Positions 47,408-59,435 are shown, numbered from the stretch's first letter. The stretch: DNA of 64,000 bases from Lepraria neglecta (GCA_033220425.1 CM065649.1:2666001-2730000), one strand, 5' to 3'. The notes: generated from the sequence alone by a model not told the origin. Program-made: numbers and translations.

Positions 47408-48537
47408 ATGTTCAAATTCGTCAATCAAAGTTTTGCTGTCGTCATGGCTCAGTTTGTTCTTGCATCGGCTTTGCCTGCATCCTCTGGTACGTGCCCAAGC
47501 CTCGTTAACGCTAGTACTGATTAGACTGACCGAATCCAAGGCCTCACTTCAGACAAAATAATGCTCGGCAACAGCACTGTCTCTGAGGCCACAAATTCCA
47601 CAAATCTTACGAATCCTGACCGCGAGCCGTATGTACACGGCTGTATTTTTACTACTGCGATAGTTGAGCATGCATATTACCTCGCGAAAGGTGCTGTGAA
47701 TGTAGCCAGAAACGACGTGGATCATGGCCTCTATAGCACGCACGGATTCAAGGCATTATTCAAAGATGCAAGCTCAGTATACCCCATCAAATACTATCTT
47801 AACAACATGTACGACTACAAAGGGATGATGGGCCTCAAGCCTTCTCCGACAATGTTTCTCAGGCCGAATCTCGTCTGCGTAACGGCGACGACATACATCC
47901 ATTACAAAGGCCTACGGTTGGGGTACGACCCGTGGGTGAGATGTCAACATCCATATCTAGCGGGGCAGCCTCCGCAAGCATTCTACGCCGAGGGAACCGC
48001 ATTTATATTTCTCTGTCCGGGCTTTCTTACGCAATCCCCAGTACCGGCGCCTCATAATTGCCCGGAAGTCATGCACAATACGTGGGTAGGAAACGCCGAT
48101 ATCTTTTACCGGAATTACCAAGTCTACACGCTTCTTTACGAGCTTATTCGCTTCTACCTTGGACCCAACGCCCTTAGCCCGTACACACTGCCAAGCGAAC
48201 AGTTCGAATGGAACTCTTGTGTTTACTATAGCGCCGTACCATCGGTGAAAAACCCAACAAATTTGCTCCTCTATGTGGCCTGTAAGTTCATTCTAGGAAA
48301 TCATGTTCTTCCTCATCCTACTCTAGAACGGGGGTTGTGGTTGGGATTCCTGCTGACTAAAGTGATGGATGTTCAGTGGCGAAGCAACAATGCACGGCAG
48401 CGCCCGACCCTGACAAACCACCTTTCTCTCCACCTAGGCTAACACAGACGCCTGCAGCTTTAGATAATGGGACTCTAACTTTGCCAGAGACACTAGCACC
48501 ATTCAACGCGACGGCTTTAGATGCTGCCACTTCTTGA
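47408..48537 (+). CDS. secreted metallopeptidase-like protein lacking the zinc motif
   Basis: Three exons (47408-47486, 47541-48281 and 48377-48537) join in phase to 326 aa. The start MFKFVNQSFAVVMAQFVLAS with LPASS after it is a signal peptide, followed by an Asn/Thr-rich, glycosylation-prone linker (LGNSTVSEATNSTNLTN). The body has paired cysteines (HGCIFTT, LVCVTAT, RCQHPY, LCPGF, HNCPEV, WNSCVYY, KQQC). The block YTLLYELIRFYLGPNALSP lies where deuterolysin or M35-like fungal secreted proteins carry LLHELVHFYLG. The HExxH is thus replaced by YELIR, so both zinc histidines are gone. The C-terminus is Pro/Thr-rich. It probably has a binding or decoy role rather than catalysis; this is inferred. 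The reading frame is intact. Confidence 0.65.
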
Positions 48538-48702
48538 GGTCTTTCTCTGTTATATCTTCTTTTGGAAGCAGTGGCACCAATCCTCACTACGAGGAGAAAA
48601 AAATATGAGCCAACATATCAGATCTTCATTGACCACCGCTCGTCACTCATTACCAAAAATTTAAAGGGTTAACTATAGTAAGACTAAATGGGCGAATTCC
48701 AC

Positions 48703-49311
48703 CTAATTAGGTTCCTGGCAATACCTAGCTAGAAGCATAAGACCCTTCTTGACGTACTCATCATCATTCCAAAACTCGTTCGGCAAAACGCCCAGTCTTA
48801 CAAGCATAAGCCTCATTGTGTTGATCTTGAGATTATCAAAGCTTCTCAGTACACCATTATCGAGATTCTCCGAAGAGGTGTTTTTGCCTAAAGATTTTGA
48901 CCGTCTAGGCCTATCAAAGCATCTGAATTCAATCGGGGTTGCCTGCATGCTACGTTATCCAATACTGTCGTACACTCATCTTTCCCCAAGCAGCCAAAAC
49001 TCGGGATACCATCAGAGCTTCGCCTTGACATCCCCTCCAGTAAACGGTTCCATAATCCGGCTTCTCTCTCTCATTCGCACCAACGCCTTCGCCGACGTCA
49101 ACTTCGTCAACTCCCTAACATCCGCCCCCTTCTCCCTCAACCCCTCAAACTCAACCACCACGCCCCGGCTCTCAATCTCATTAGCATTATAAACAAACCG
49201 CCGAAAAGCCCTTGCCCAACTATCCAAGCATCTCACAGAGTGCGGCCAATCATGCCATAGATAAGCCCGTGCATGCGCCCTTTGCGGTTTCTCAGATCTT
49301 CCACAGCACAT
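48703..49311 (-). pseudogene. unrecognised decayed coding fragment
   Basis: Minus-strand frames give protein-like sequence (WPHSVRCLDSWARAFRRFVY, then ELTKLTSAKALVRMRERSRI, and in another frame NTMRLMLVRLGVLPNEFWND and DEYVKKGLMLLARYCQEP). I do not recognise a family. The pieces lie in different frames with stops between them, so this is probably a broken gene. Confidence 0.4.
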
Positions 49312-49331
49312 TCGCTCTTAACATTTACATC

Positions 49332-51412
49332 ATGGCTGGGGGCAATCTCATTACCGGAACGACTGACACGTCGCGCATTGAGGCGCTCGCCACTATCAAA
49401 GCCTACATAATATGTGCTTTCGCTGCTTTCGGCAGCATTTTCTTCGGCTATGATACTGCCATCCCTACCTGATCCCAACGATGCAATCATCGTAGCAAAT
49501 TTCCATCTCACTGCGCGAGATTAATCATTAACAACATCGGTTCTCTCAGCCGGTACTTTCTTTGGGACTATTATTGCGGGAGACGTTGCGGACTTCGTTG
49601 GACGCCGCATTACCATTATTGCCGGTTGCTTTATCTTTTTCATTGGGTGCGTTCTTGAAACTGCTTCCACTGGTCGCCCTGTCACGGTATTTGGTCGCGT
49701 GATTGCAGGTTTCGGGGTTGGGTTTATCTCTGCCATTGTTATACTCTACATGTTGGTAAGTAAACTTGGCTTATACACTCCGACTGCCTTTTAGGTGGCC
49801 TTCGGCCATGGCTTTACTAAAGCCAAGCCACTTAGGAAATCTCCCCCAAGAAGGTCCGCGGCGCGCTCGTGGCTAGTTATCAATTCTGTATCACAATCGG
49901 TATTCTTCTGGCAAATTGTGTCTGCTACGCTACTCAGAATCGCGACGACACTGGGTCTTATCGGATTCCGATTGCAATTCAGTTCTTGTGGGCTATAATC
50001 CTAGCGACCGAGCTATTCCTCCTTCCTGAGTCCCCACGATATATTGTCAAGAAAGGCAAGATACGTCTTTTCGGAGCTCGTTCTCTCCCTCTGAGATTTT
50101 CTTTGAAGTCGAAAGACATGTTTCAGGAGCATCTGCTCCTGATATACTCTCTTGGCATGTCTCGCGACTCGTTAGACATTTCAGAAATGCACTGCTGACT
50201 CTGGAACGATGAATAGTTAGAGCGGGCTGTACAGGCTTTAGGCTTTGTTCGTGGACAGCCGATTGAGTCCAATTATTTTCAAGACGAGCTTGCTGAGATT
50301 ATCGCTAATCACGAGTACGAGCAACAAGTCATTCCGCAAACAAGCTACCTAGGTGGCTAGGCCAATTGTTTCAAAGGCTGTCTTCGAAGACGGCAGTAGT
50401 TGCCGATGTGCTAAAGTTGGTTTGTAACATCCTTAATCCTTTTAATATTTGGAGCCTAGCTAACTGTCTCTTACTATCTTAGGTATATTTGTGCAGATAT
50501 GCAGCAGCTAACCAGGATTAACTTTATATTCTACTTCTGAGCAATCTTCTTCACGAGCTTGGGTACTATCAAGAATGTTTTTCTAATCGTCTTGACTACT
50601 ATGCTCTGTAATGTGTGTTCTACGCCCGTATCTTTCTAACTGATTGAGAAGTTCGGTCGACGCAAGATCCTTGTTCTCGGCGACTCAGGCATGGTCGTCT
50701 CTCAATTTATTGTCGCTATCATCGGCGCCACTGCGAGTATGTACTTTCCCAATGCTTTATTCCGATTCATGTGGTATTTTTCGCGAGCACTTCAACTTTT
50801 TAATCATCAAAAAAGAATTCTCACTGTTCAAACGTGGTCTAAGAGAAACGCTGACTTCGAAAACTCAATCAGGTATAACATCCGCCCACAATACCGCCGC
50901 TATCTCCGCTGTAATCCCTTTCATCTGCCTCAACATGTCCTGATTCGCCATGACATTGGGGTACTTCAGCCTGGGTAGTCGTCGGCGATATCTTCCCTCT
51001 CCCCATCCGTTCCCGAGGTGTCGGTCTATCCACTGCATCAAATTGGTTCTGGAACTGCGTATGCCACCCCAACCTCATATCCCCTGGGCCCCCTCCTTCC
51101 CACTTGACTAACAAACCACCACAAATCCAGATCATCGCAGTGATAACCCCCTACTTAGTCGGCACAGCCAAAGGCGATGCCGATCTCGGCGCCAAAGTCA
51201 TCTTCCTCTGGGGCTCGCTCTGCTGCTTATCCCTCATGTTTGCGTACTTTTTAGTTCCTGAGATGAAGGGGCTTTCGCTCGAGCAGATTGATAGGACGCT
51301 GGAGGAGACTACGCCGAGGAAATCGAGCAAGTGAATGCCATATTCTATCTTTGCGAAGGATATGGGGATGACTAGGAAGGGCATTGTGCTTGAGAATGAG
51401 AAGACGGAGTGA
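49332..51412 (+). pseudogene. MFS hexose/quinate-type sugar transporter, broken
   Basis: Sugar porters import hexoses through 12 membrane helices. The start MAGGNLITGTTDTSR leads into ICAFAAFGSIFFGYDTA. LSAGTFFGTIIAGDVADFVG with RRITIIAGC follows, then GRPVTVFGRVIAGFGVGFIS, KVRGALVASYQFCITIGILL, FLLPESPRYIVKKGK, LERAVQALGFVRGQP, QDELAEIIANHEYE, FIVAIIGATA and the C-terminal VPEMKGLSLEQIDRTLEET. Many breaks: a TGA after FGYDTAIPT, frame changes near 49500, 49800, 50370 and 50800, and stops near 50535. A 156-nt intron at 50061-50216 belongs to the introner-like family. Full-length relatives are about 530 aa. Confidence 0.8.
50061..50216 (+). repeat. introner-like element 5, in a transporter pseudogene
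   Basis: Splits the codons exactly between VKKGK and LERAVQALG of the transporter, which are adjacent in relatives. Length 156 nt. It begins ATACGTC, one transition from the GTACGT donor, and ends TGCTGACTC plus GGAACGATGAATAG. Over its whole length it aligns with intron 3 of the transglutaminase-like gene: TACGT, TTTTC-GAGC, ATACTCTCT against GTACTCCCT, ATGTCTCGCGACTC against ATGTCTCACAACTC, and TGCTGACTC. Confidence 0.75.
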
Positions 51413-52109
51413 TTGTGACTATGGATTTTTGGAGGAGATCGTGAGGGAGGTCGAGACTGGACTCAAGCAGAGTGGAGAGCAAACATGGTGGTATAAGGGG
51501 TTTTGAGTTTCGTTGGTGGTAAGTACCTTAGCTATCTAAACATATCTGGGAAACAAACTCTGCAAGACGAATTCAGCCCTAAAGATGTCCTACTCAATCG
51601 AATAAGATTTAACAAGCTGAATCACAATCTAATGCAAAACATCATCATCTTATTGCTCATTACACCGACGAAGAAACCTTGCTTCCGAGCAGCAGTACAG
51701 TCGAGATACTACTGAAATGGGGATGAAGCCCGTTAATAAATACAGCCTTATTACAGGACATAAGTGGCGACCAGAATAGCCGACAAAGCGAGGTGCGTTA
51801 CTGCTCTTCTTATGTGAATTTTGTGTTGCACCAATTGTTAATTTCGAATATTCGGCGCTTATTGTGCCCGTTCTCCTAACCAAAATTTCTTCCTCTTACT
51901 TCTATCATCTCCATTCATCCTCTCCTCAACTTCGTCCTTGCTCCTGCTCAAGCTGGAAGGCCCCAGGATCGACTGTTCTAGTTCCACCATGTCGTCCTTT
52001 CTCACTCTACTTATTACACCTCCGACCTAATCTTAACGCCCACCACCTTTCTGCATGACACGCGCAGCTGAGGTTTATATGTTAAGGTACAGAAGAGCTT
52101 CTAGATCAG
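51413..52109. other. intergenic, no gene seen
   Basis: About 700 bp, pyrimidine-rich at 51880-52040, as in a leader of the following F-box gene. Nothing else seen. Confidence 0.4.
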
Positions 52110-53474
52110 CTCGAGACGAGTGCCAAACACTCGCCTTGAAGATCTCCCCACAAAATTGTTCAGAGAGATCTTCCTCAAACTTCCCTCTGACGATCTAGCA
52201 AGATTAGCGAGGGTATCGCATCATTTCAAGGCAGAGGTCGAATCGATCCTCTACCACACTATCGGCTTGCAGATCTGTCGGAAACAGGATGCATAAATTT
52301 CTTTAGGGGCACCCAGGCCTGCTTCTTCTTGGCGACATTGGGCTGGAGGTCAACTCTCTTCCGCCACGGGATCTCAGCATCAGCAACACTATAGCGCAGC
52401 GAACTTTACGCAAAGTCCCTCACTCTACTCCCATGTCAGGGCCCTGTATTTGTCAGTAGCTACTGCCCCTCTCAATTATCATTTCTACCTAAATGGATAC
52501 GTTGAGGGTCTTGACCGACGCTTGATCCAGAGACACACTCAAACCCTTGGCTTATTCACCTCGCTGCAGGAGCTCACGCTTATGCCTAACTACAATCGCA
52601 AAAGTCTCGTGGACATGCCAACTCTGACAACCCTGACGTTGAATTTCGAAAAGCCACGCTTTATGAATATGGACTCGGATCTATCAGAAATGTCATCGTA
52701 CTTCTGAATACCTTCGCTTCGCAAGCTGGAGGCCAGGAAAATATCCGCAGCATTTAGAAAGGACCACAATTCAGGTCCCAAAGATCGGTATAGGACATCA
52801 CTTATAGAAGATCTCCGGATCAGCCAAACCATTGAGGCTGGTTTCGGCAACTTGCTGGCCCCGCTTGTTTGGTTCAAGAAATTGAAACGCTTCGTCCACG
52901 AAACGCGAGTTGTAGACAACTGTGGCTTTTTAATCGGCATGCGTGGGTCTCGGCGGTTTATCGATCAAAAATTTGGCCTGGACATACACGTCCATGAAGA
53001 CTCATTAAAAGACTTGATCAGAGCTTGCGAGGATTACTACGTTGAATATGGCAATCCTTCAGTCGGTCCTTTGAATGGCCATGCCAGCCTCTCGCTATGC
53101 CAGCTACATTCTTTGACCTTGGCGCGAACTTCATGAGTCTGCACTCGGTGCTGCCGCAGAAATTGGAGGTGCTACAGCTGCAATTTTACTTCGATATCTA
53201 CCAAGAAGAGGAAGATCATGAGACTAGAAAAGCTGGATTGCTGAGTCTGGCTCATAATAAGACTGTGTTCTTACCCCGACTGAAGCGCGTCATTTGGTGG
53301 ATGCAGAGAGAAAAGGATATTGGTATCATTATCAGGAAATCAAACGCGAGCTACGATTGGCCGCAAATGAAAGGTCTGAGATCGGCGTTCAAGGATGTTG
53401 GTGTGGGGTTTGAATGGATCGAGACCCGTGGTTTGGCTGATACGCCTATGGAGAAGCTTTTGGAAATGAGGTAG
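52110..53474 (+). pseudogene. F-box protein gene A, broken
   Basis: F-box proteins recruit substrates to SCF ubiquitin ligases. The F-box is plain: RLEDLPTKLFREIFLKLPSD then DLARLARVSHHFKAEVESIL (about 52125-52260). Leucine-rich blocks follow (LFTSLQELTLMPNYN, MPTLTTLTLNFEKP, FKKLKRFVHETRVV, LEVLQLQFYFDIYQEEE, FLPRLKRVIWWMQ), and the last block is AFKDVGVGFEWIETRG. Stops or shifts lie near 52295, 52340, 52706 and 53100. The layout matches the neighbour at 53997-55333, so the two arose by tandem duplication. Confidence 0.7.
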
Positions 53475-53996
53475 CGAGGTGGAGTTTATCGATACTCTGA
53501 TCAGGAACGGGATCTTGGTATCCATCATGGCGCCAAACACTTTTCGTACAAGCTGTAAATCTACGCTTGCAAACGCAAGTTGGCAGAGCCTGAATTAGGT
53601 AAAGCCTGACAAAGAATCCTTCTACGGCGTGTGTTTTATGTGGGCATATTGCCAATTCCTTTATAGGCCCATGATGCTGGCTTGTACATGTCATCAGAAC
53701 GCAATTACGCTCTATTAAACTTTGTGTCATGATAAACTCGTGTTGACTCAGCCTGTCAATTTTCCTTCGCCAACACCTCCGCTAACACTGATAACAATGC
53801 TTATCATACACCGCCATTAACACCGTTCCTCCCTCGAAAATATCACATCGATGACCTCACTTCCTTCATAAACCCTTCCATTGTCAACTGCTAACTGTCA
53901 ACTGTGCAAAACCATCAAGATTACTTCATCTCGAGGCTCTTACGCCAGATAACCTCACTGCCCGGTCTTCCTGACATCATGTAACAGACCCTCACC
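53475..53996. other. intergenic between the two F-box relics
   Basis: About 520 bp with no gene. It should be the promoter of the second F-box gene. Confidence 0.4.
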
Positions 53997-55333
53997 ATGG
54001 CACAGCCTCTCCGTGCCCAACAGCCTAGTGAGCAGTCGCGTTACAAATATTCATTTGAGGAACTACCAACAGAGTTCCTAGATGCAATCTTTCTCAAATT
54101 ATCCCATCGTGACCAAAAAAGTGTGGTGAGGGTTTGCCAACACTTCAAAGTCGCTGTCGAGCCAATCTTCTACCGCTCCATCAATGCCTTCCTAGACCTC
54201 TGTCCAGGCGAGCGAGAAGCCTTGAGACCATTCCATAGTGCCGACCTTGCTCTCGCAAAGAATCTTGGACTCTGCTCGCATGTTAAGAACCTCTCGATCA
54301 ACTTTGTGACGATTAAACCCTACCGCCGAACGGAAGGAAAAACCCGAGAAGAACACCTTGCATCCGGTTACAACAACATTCTTAGCAAATTCCTCTCAAC
54401 GTAACACCTCTCGCTTGCCCCTCCTGTGCCCGGCCTCAAGCTGGAAGAGAGCACGAACCCTACAAAGTTGTCCATGGATTTCATGCAATCCCCGTTATGG
54501 CCATCAGGGTTGGCCTGAAAAAGAGCGCTCTGCAGACTATGGCTTTGCATTTCTGGATACCTTCGCTCCGACAAGTGCAGATCAACAACATTAATATGGG
54601 ACTTCCAAGGCTGTAACAAAGCATCGATATACCGACAAATCGTGACAGGACGTCGCCAGTCGAGGATTTACGAGTTCTTTCAAGGGCTAAAGCATTGCCT
54701 GTTCCGCTCCGTTGGATCAAGTGGCTGAAACGCTTCGTTTACGAGGCCCAAGACTGGAATGTAAAAGTCCTTGATTCCGAGCCTGGCGAGGTAAATGAAC
54801 CCATTCCACTTCCCGCCAACGAATTCTTAGATGCACTGAAACCCCATGAAGAATCTCGCGAAGACGTCATGGTTGGTATATCGGACGACTTGGCGATGTT
54901 TCCGACCCAGTCCATCTGGTAGTTGATGGGCTATCATTGCCTCAAACGTCTGGTGATTCCTGAGTATTGGCTCATTCAACCCGCAAGTGCCATGGGTATA
55001 CATGCTCTACTACTTCGGCATATAGAAGAGCTATAGATTCAGTATTCTTCTTGTTTAGACAACATGCAACGACGTATTCGAAGAGAGAGACTGCTTTGCC
55101 ATGCGCAGAATAAGGGAGCTCACCTACCAGCTTTGAAGCTAGTGGCCCCGTGGTATCAGGGTACCATATATGTGGAAGTATTTGCTTCCTGGGAAGAAAA
55201 TGATCTAAGTGGAGACAGAAATGGACACGAGCCTGCAAAAGCTGCTTTGGAGGATGTTGGTGTGCGATGTGAGGCACTCTGGTCGGAAAATCTTGAAGAC
55301 ACACCGCTGGGTAAGGCAGTGGGGATGAAATGA
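53997..55333 (+). pseudogene. F-box protein gene B, broken
   Basis: Starts cleanly (MAQPLRAQQPSEQSRYKYS) with the F-box YSFEELPTEFLDAIFLKLSH then KSVVRVCQHFKVAVEPIFYR. The frame is open to 54404, with the block SADLALAKNLGLCSHVKNLS. Beyond it, coherent pieces are spread over frames with several stops: LHFWIPSLRQVQINNINMG, LRWIKWLKRFVYEAQDW, then the end block AALEDVGVRCEALWSENLED, which parallels the end of gene A. The first 130 codons are in good order, so this copy may still give a short F-box-only product. Confidence 0.65.
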
Positions 55334-56789
55334 TGCTGATAGGGTCAGAGGGACGGTTGGCGAATACTGTGCAAATAGTGGCGTGGGTGTCTACCCCAGT
55401 GGCGCTTGGTATGTTTCTTTTCAACAATATCGACAAGCATGCATGTAAAATAATTTACTCAGTCTGAAATCTAGCTTCGGTCCATTTTGAGATAGGAGCA
55501 AATAGGAGCAAGGACTCTGGCAAAATCTTACTCCAACACCCGACAAAAACCATGTGTATCAACAAATGATAGAATGCGTAGCCCTGTTGTAGTGTGAACC
55601 CTGTATAGAGAGATTGGTATCGGCGGAGTCTCCTCCATCCCCGTCCAGGGTTCAAATCGATCAGCCAGCACTTGCAGACGTCTAAGATAGCAGCAACATG
55701 TTTTGCTAGAGAGAAATCTTGGGCAATAATGCCATTGCCCCACAGCTATCAGTGACATAAGGTAGTCCAAAGACCCAACCGCATCACACGTGTCTTTGCA
55801 CCCGCGAACCTCACTTGATCCAAAACGTCATCGATTTCTTCTTCCAATCTCAACAGCCTTGTCAGTAGACTACTGATAGTATTCTACCCGCCAGCCAATT
55901 ACGTCGAACGGCGTCATGCAGCAGTCGAAACAGTCACAGGTTTGAAGGTAAGTCCTTAATCACACCTTGTTTTCCACTTAGCCACTAGAGCCCGTATAGT
56001 TGAAGTCATGCGCGCTGTTGATACTCTCGTATCCCGTCAATGGCACCTTAAGTGCAAGGATGGCGCTTGATGGCAATGATGATACTACCGATAATGAGAA
56101 GTTGGAAACTTTTGGAGGCGGTTCAAAATCAGGATGAGGGGATTCCGATGCCTCAATTAATCCACACCTCTGGTATTGGGGCATCCCGTCAGCTGTATGT
56201 CGAAATCATGGATGGTGAAGATGGTGATGATTATTGATAGCCAATGATGGCTAGCGCTGTCGTATCCCATAACGACAGGTTTCCTGATACTTGTTTAACA
56301 TTCATCCCAGGCACACATGATGATGATCAAAAGTATGAATAGTGTGCGGGAAGTCATGGAGGCGCGTTGCAGATCGTGGGGAAAGTGCTGTTCTGATGCA
56401 AGTCGAGCGCTTATACATGAAAATCGATCTGGGACGCTAAAGGAAAGCATGCGGCATCCCGCGTTTCTCTCCCCAAACATGCCGCGGACTCAAATCACCC
56501 ACTGCTGATCTGCACGAGGCTCTGCTCGCTCCCGCTGCATTGTCATGTGGCATCCAGGTCCAATTCTCCGACACGATGACGTAGGGTCGTTGTGGAGAGT
56601 GGACTTCTGTTGCCGGAGACACTCCACGTGCAGATATAAAAATCATCATTTCCCTGGTAATCCGTCTATGGGCAGTATCAAGAGTCTCGTCCGTGACTAA
56701 GAAACCGTTTGTCTCAACTTCAACTTTAACTTAAGAACATACTTCAAGAAACAGTCGCCGTACACAAACCTAACAACCCAGGATCCACC
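55334..56789. other. intergenic, no gene seen
   Basis: About 1.45 kb. A frame at 55978-56184 (minus) and others show no recognisable content. The last 100 bp look like a leader (CAACTTCAACTTTAAC). Confidence 0.45.
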
Positions 56790-57080
56790 ATGAAGTTCCT
56801 CCTCCCCATAACCCTCCCCCTCACCCCACTCACCACCGCCCTCCCAACCTGCCCCTCAAACACCCAACTCCAACCCCGCCAAATCGCCATAGGCGGCGAC
56901 GTATTCCAAGAACAAGGCCCACCACCCTCCCCTCCTCCCAGTGGTGGCGACAGCAGTGGTAACGACGCTCCAGGCGAAGCATCAGGAAACGCGGCAGGTA
57001 CCGGGAATGGACAAAATGCGGATCAACAAATGCCTCTTCCGGAGAAGAACGCTGAGATGGCGATGGCGGCTGGGGGATAG
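56790..57080 (+). CDS. small secreted protein, 96 aa
   Basis: Single exon. The signal peptide MKFLLPITLPLTPLTTALP is followed by a possible Kex2-like site (LQPRQ). The mature part is only about 65 residues, rich in Gly, Ser, Pro, Asn and Ala (PPPSPPPSGGDSSGNDAPGE, then AAGTGNGQNADQQMPLPEKN). There is a single Cys, so it is not a Cys-knot effector. The sequence before the ATG (ACAACCCAGGATCCACC) fits a good start context. Possible roles are a wall or surface peptide; nothing specific can be said. Confidence 0.6.
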   Translation: MKFLLPITLPLTPLTTALPTCPSNTQLQPRQIAIGGDVFQEQGPPPSPPPSGGDSSGNDAPGEASGNAAGTGNGQNADQQMPLPEKNAEMAMAAGG

Positions 57081-57757
57081 GATTTGGAGCATTAGTGAGG
57101 GGATGAGATCAAGAGGCTCTTTGGAGTGACGGCTGAACTTAGCACAGCGAGCATAGCGAGAGAGAATTTTATTAAAATGAAGTGGCGTTGATGAGTAAAT
57201 CTATCTTTTGACCTCTGACCTTCTTTTGGATGATTCATGGCGTGAAGCAGCTTCTTCTATTCAGCTGGTTTTCTGTACAAGGCTTCGTCTGTGACGGACA
57301 AGTGTATCTTGAGCTCTTCCATAAATATTTGGAAGCTGCTGTCACGGGCTGCCTTTCGAGGGGTTTCACCCGATCTTCCTTAATTACTTCAAACCGTCGA
57401 ATGTCCCCTCACCGTTATCAAAGACTTTTTGACGAGGGTTCGACTTGTGCCTCTTTCTTCTCTCTATCTCTATGTAGAGAACTTGTGTGCTAACAACAGC
57501 TGTTATGGCTGACAACATACCCAGCAAATTTTGAGTGGAGCTGGATGAGATTTTCGTTCCTCAGGCGAATTTGGTTTTCCACACTAGCTATTCCGGGTTA
57601 GTGTCAGAACGGGACAAATTCGCCGGGCCCCGAAGATGTCAAAATCTGAAGCTCACCAAAGGGTCCAGCTTTCATCCATTAGATCGCTTGTCACCGCCAT
57701 CAATTGCTCTCCTCTCAACTCGTCTCTCTTCCCAGTTTTGTATAGACAGATCTCATC
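57081..57757. other. intergenic, upstream of malate dehydrogenase
   Basis: About 680 bp. No gene or repeat seen. The last 60 bp are a pyrimidine-rich leader. Confidence 0.45.
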
Positions 57758-59041
57758 ATGCTCGCATCACGACAGATCTTCAACGCCTGCCAGCGGAGAG
57801 CTTTCTCTGCCTCGGCCAGACAGGTGAGAAACACCCACAGCTCGGCCCAATTCAATTGCCCAGCCTTGACCTCGTTGTACCTAGGCGAAACACTAACGCT
57901 GATATACAGGCGTCGAAAGTCACCGTTCTCGGTGGTGCAGGAGGCATTGGACAGCCATTGTCACTGCTGATGAAGTTAAACCCTCGAGTCACCGAGCTTG
58001 CCCTCTACGACATCAAAGGCGGACCCGGTAGGATCCACTTTCACAATCAGAGATCGAAAGAGGCTTGCTAAAGGCCAGTTAGGTGTCGCTGCCGACATCG
58101 GTCACATAAACACCAAGAGCGTTGTCACCGGCTACCAACCTGACGCCGATGGCCTGAAAAAAGCTCTCACCGGCGCAGAGATTGTCCTCGTCCCAGCCGG
58201 TGTACCTCGAAAGCCAGGCATGACCCGTGATGGTATGCACTGAATTCAAATGGAGCACTTGCAATGCAAGCTAATCCATTTCGCATAGACCTTTTCAATA
58301 CCAACGCCTCCATCGTCCGCGACCTTGCCAAAGCCTGTGCCGACGCTTGCCCCGATGCCAACATCCTCGTCATCTCCAACCCCGTCAACTCCACCGTACC
58401 AATCTGCGCTGAAATCTTCAAATCGAAAGGCATCTACAACCCTAAGCGACTTTTCGGCGTGACCACTCTCGATGTTGTCCGAGCCAGCCGCTTCATCTCC
58501 CAGCACAAGGGCACTGATCCCGCCGATGAAAACATCACTGTCATTGGAGGACACTCGGGCGCCACTATCGTACCTCTACTCTCGCAATCCGGCTACAGCC
58601 TCTCGGGCAAGGACCTCGACGATTTCGTATACCGCGTCCAATTCGGTGGTGATGAGGTCGTGAAGGCCAAGGATGGTGCTGGATCAGCTACACTCTCGAT
58701 GGCCATGGCTGGTGCTCGTTTCGCCGAGAGCTTGCTCAAGGCCGCACAAGGCCAAAAGGGCGTCGTCGAGCCAACTTTCGTCGACAGCCCACTTTACAAG
58801 GACCAAGGTATCGACTTCTTCTCGTCGAAGGTTGAGCTCGGACCAAATGGTGTGGAGAAGATCCATGAGGTCGGCAAGATTACGCCAGAAGAGCAGAAGC
58901 TGTTGGATGCTTGTTTGGTGGACTTGAAGAAGAACATTGCCAAGGGTATGACATCAGGCCCAAAAATTTCCATTGCCCGATATGCAGAGAAAGTACTAAT
59001 TCGTCTCTACAGGTGTGGAGTTCGTCAAGCAAAATCCATAG
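57758..59041 (+). CDS. mdhA: mitochondrial malate dehydrogenase
   Basis: NAD-dependent malate-oxaloacetate conversion in the TCA cycle. Five exons (57758-57823, 57910-58027, 58083-58232, 58289-58945 and 59013-59041) join in phase to 339 aa. Residues 1-22 ([20 protein letters not shown]) form an amphipathic, Arg-rich mitochondrial presequence ending at the first intron. Then [19 protein letters not shown] (NAD-binding Gly motif), [20 protein letters not shown] (substrate Arg), [32 protein letters not shown] (Asp-Arg pair) and [18 protein letters not shown] with the catalytic His. The last exon codes only GVEFVKQNP and the stop. All catalytic residues are present. Confidence 0.95.
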
Positions 59042-59435
59042 ACGGTGCAAAAAGTGTTGCGGGATCAAGCTTGGAGCCAGAATTGACTTTCTAGATGTAG
59101 CAATAACAATCGCATTACCATTTCGGTCGACGAGAGCGTGAACAGCCAATGATCCAGAGCCCGCTTGCCCTTGGTTCTAACGATTCGTGATTTCAGTATA
59201 CCTCCATCAATATGCTTTGAAGGCGCAGATCCACACGTAGGCCAAATCATGGTTCGCGCTGTTATCTCATTCCGCCAAGCGCGCCAAGTAACGATATGCA
59301 ACAACGCGCGTCTTTCCGACTCCTTGTTCTTCGCAGAATTTTCCATATACTGATTGTACTCTGCCAATAGTCTCTTCTACCTATTTATACTAATCCTCTC
59401 ACGATACCCCCTAACTTCTAACCACCACCGCCATT
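59042..59435. other. intergenic, no gene seen
   Basis: About 390 bp between malate dehydrogenase and the NmrA-like gene. Nothing recognised. Confidence 0.45.

Noticed and set aside
55640-55670. Possible tRNA B-box (GGTTCAAATC)
   Set aside because: No matching T-arm stem or acceptor stem can be drawn around it.
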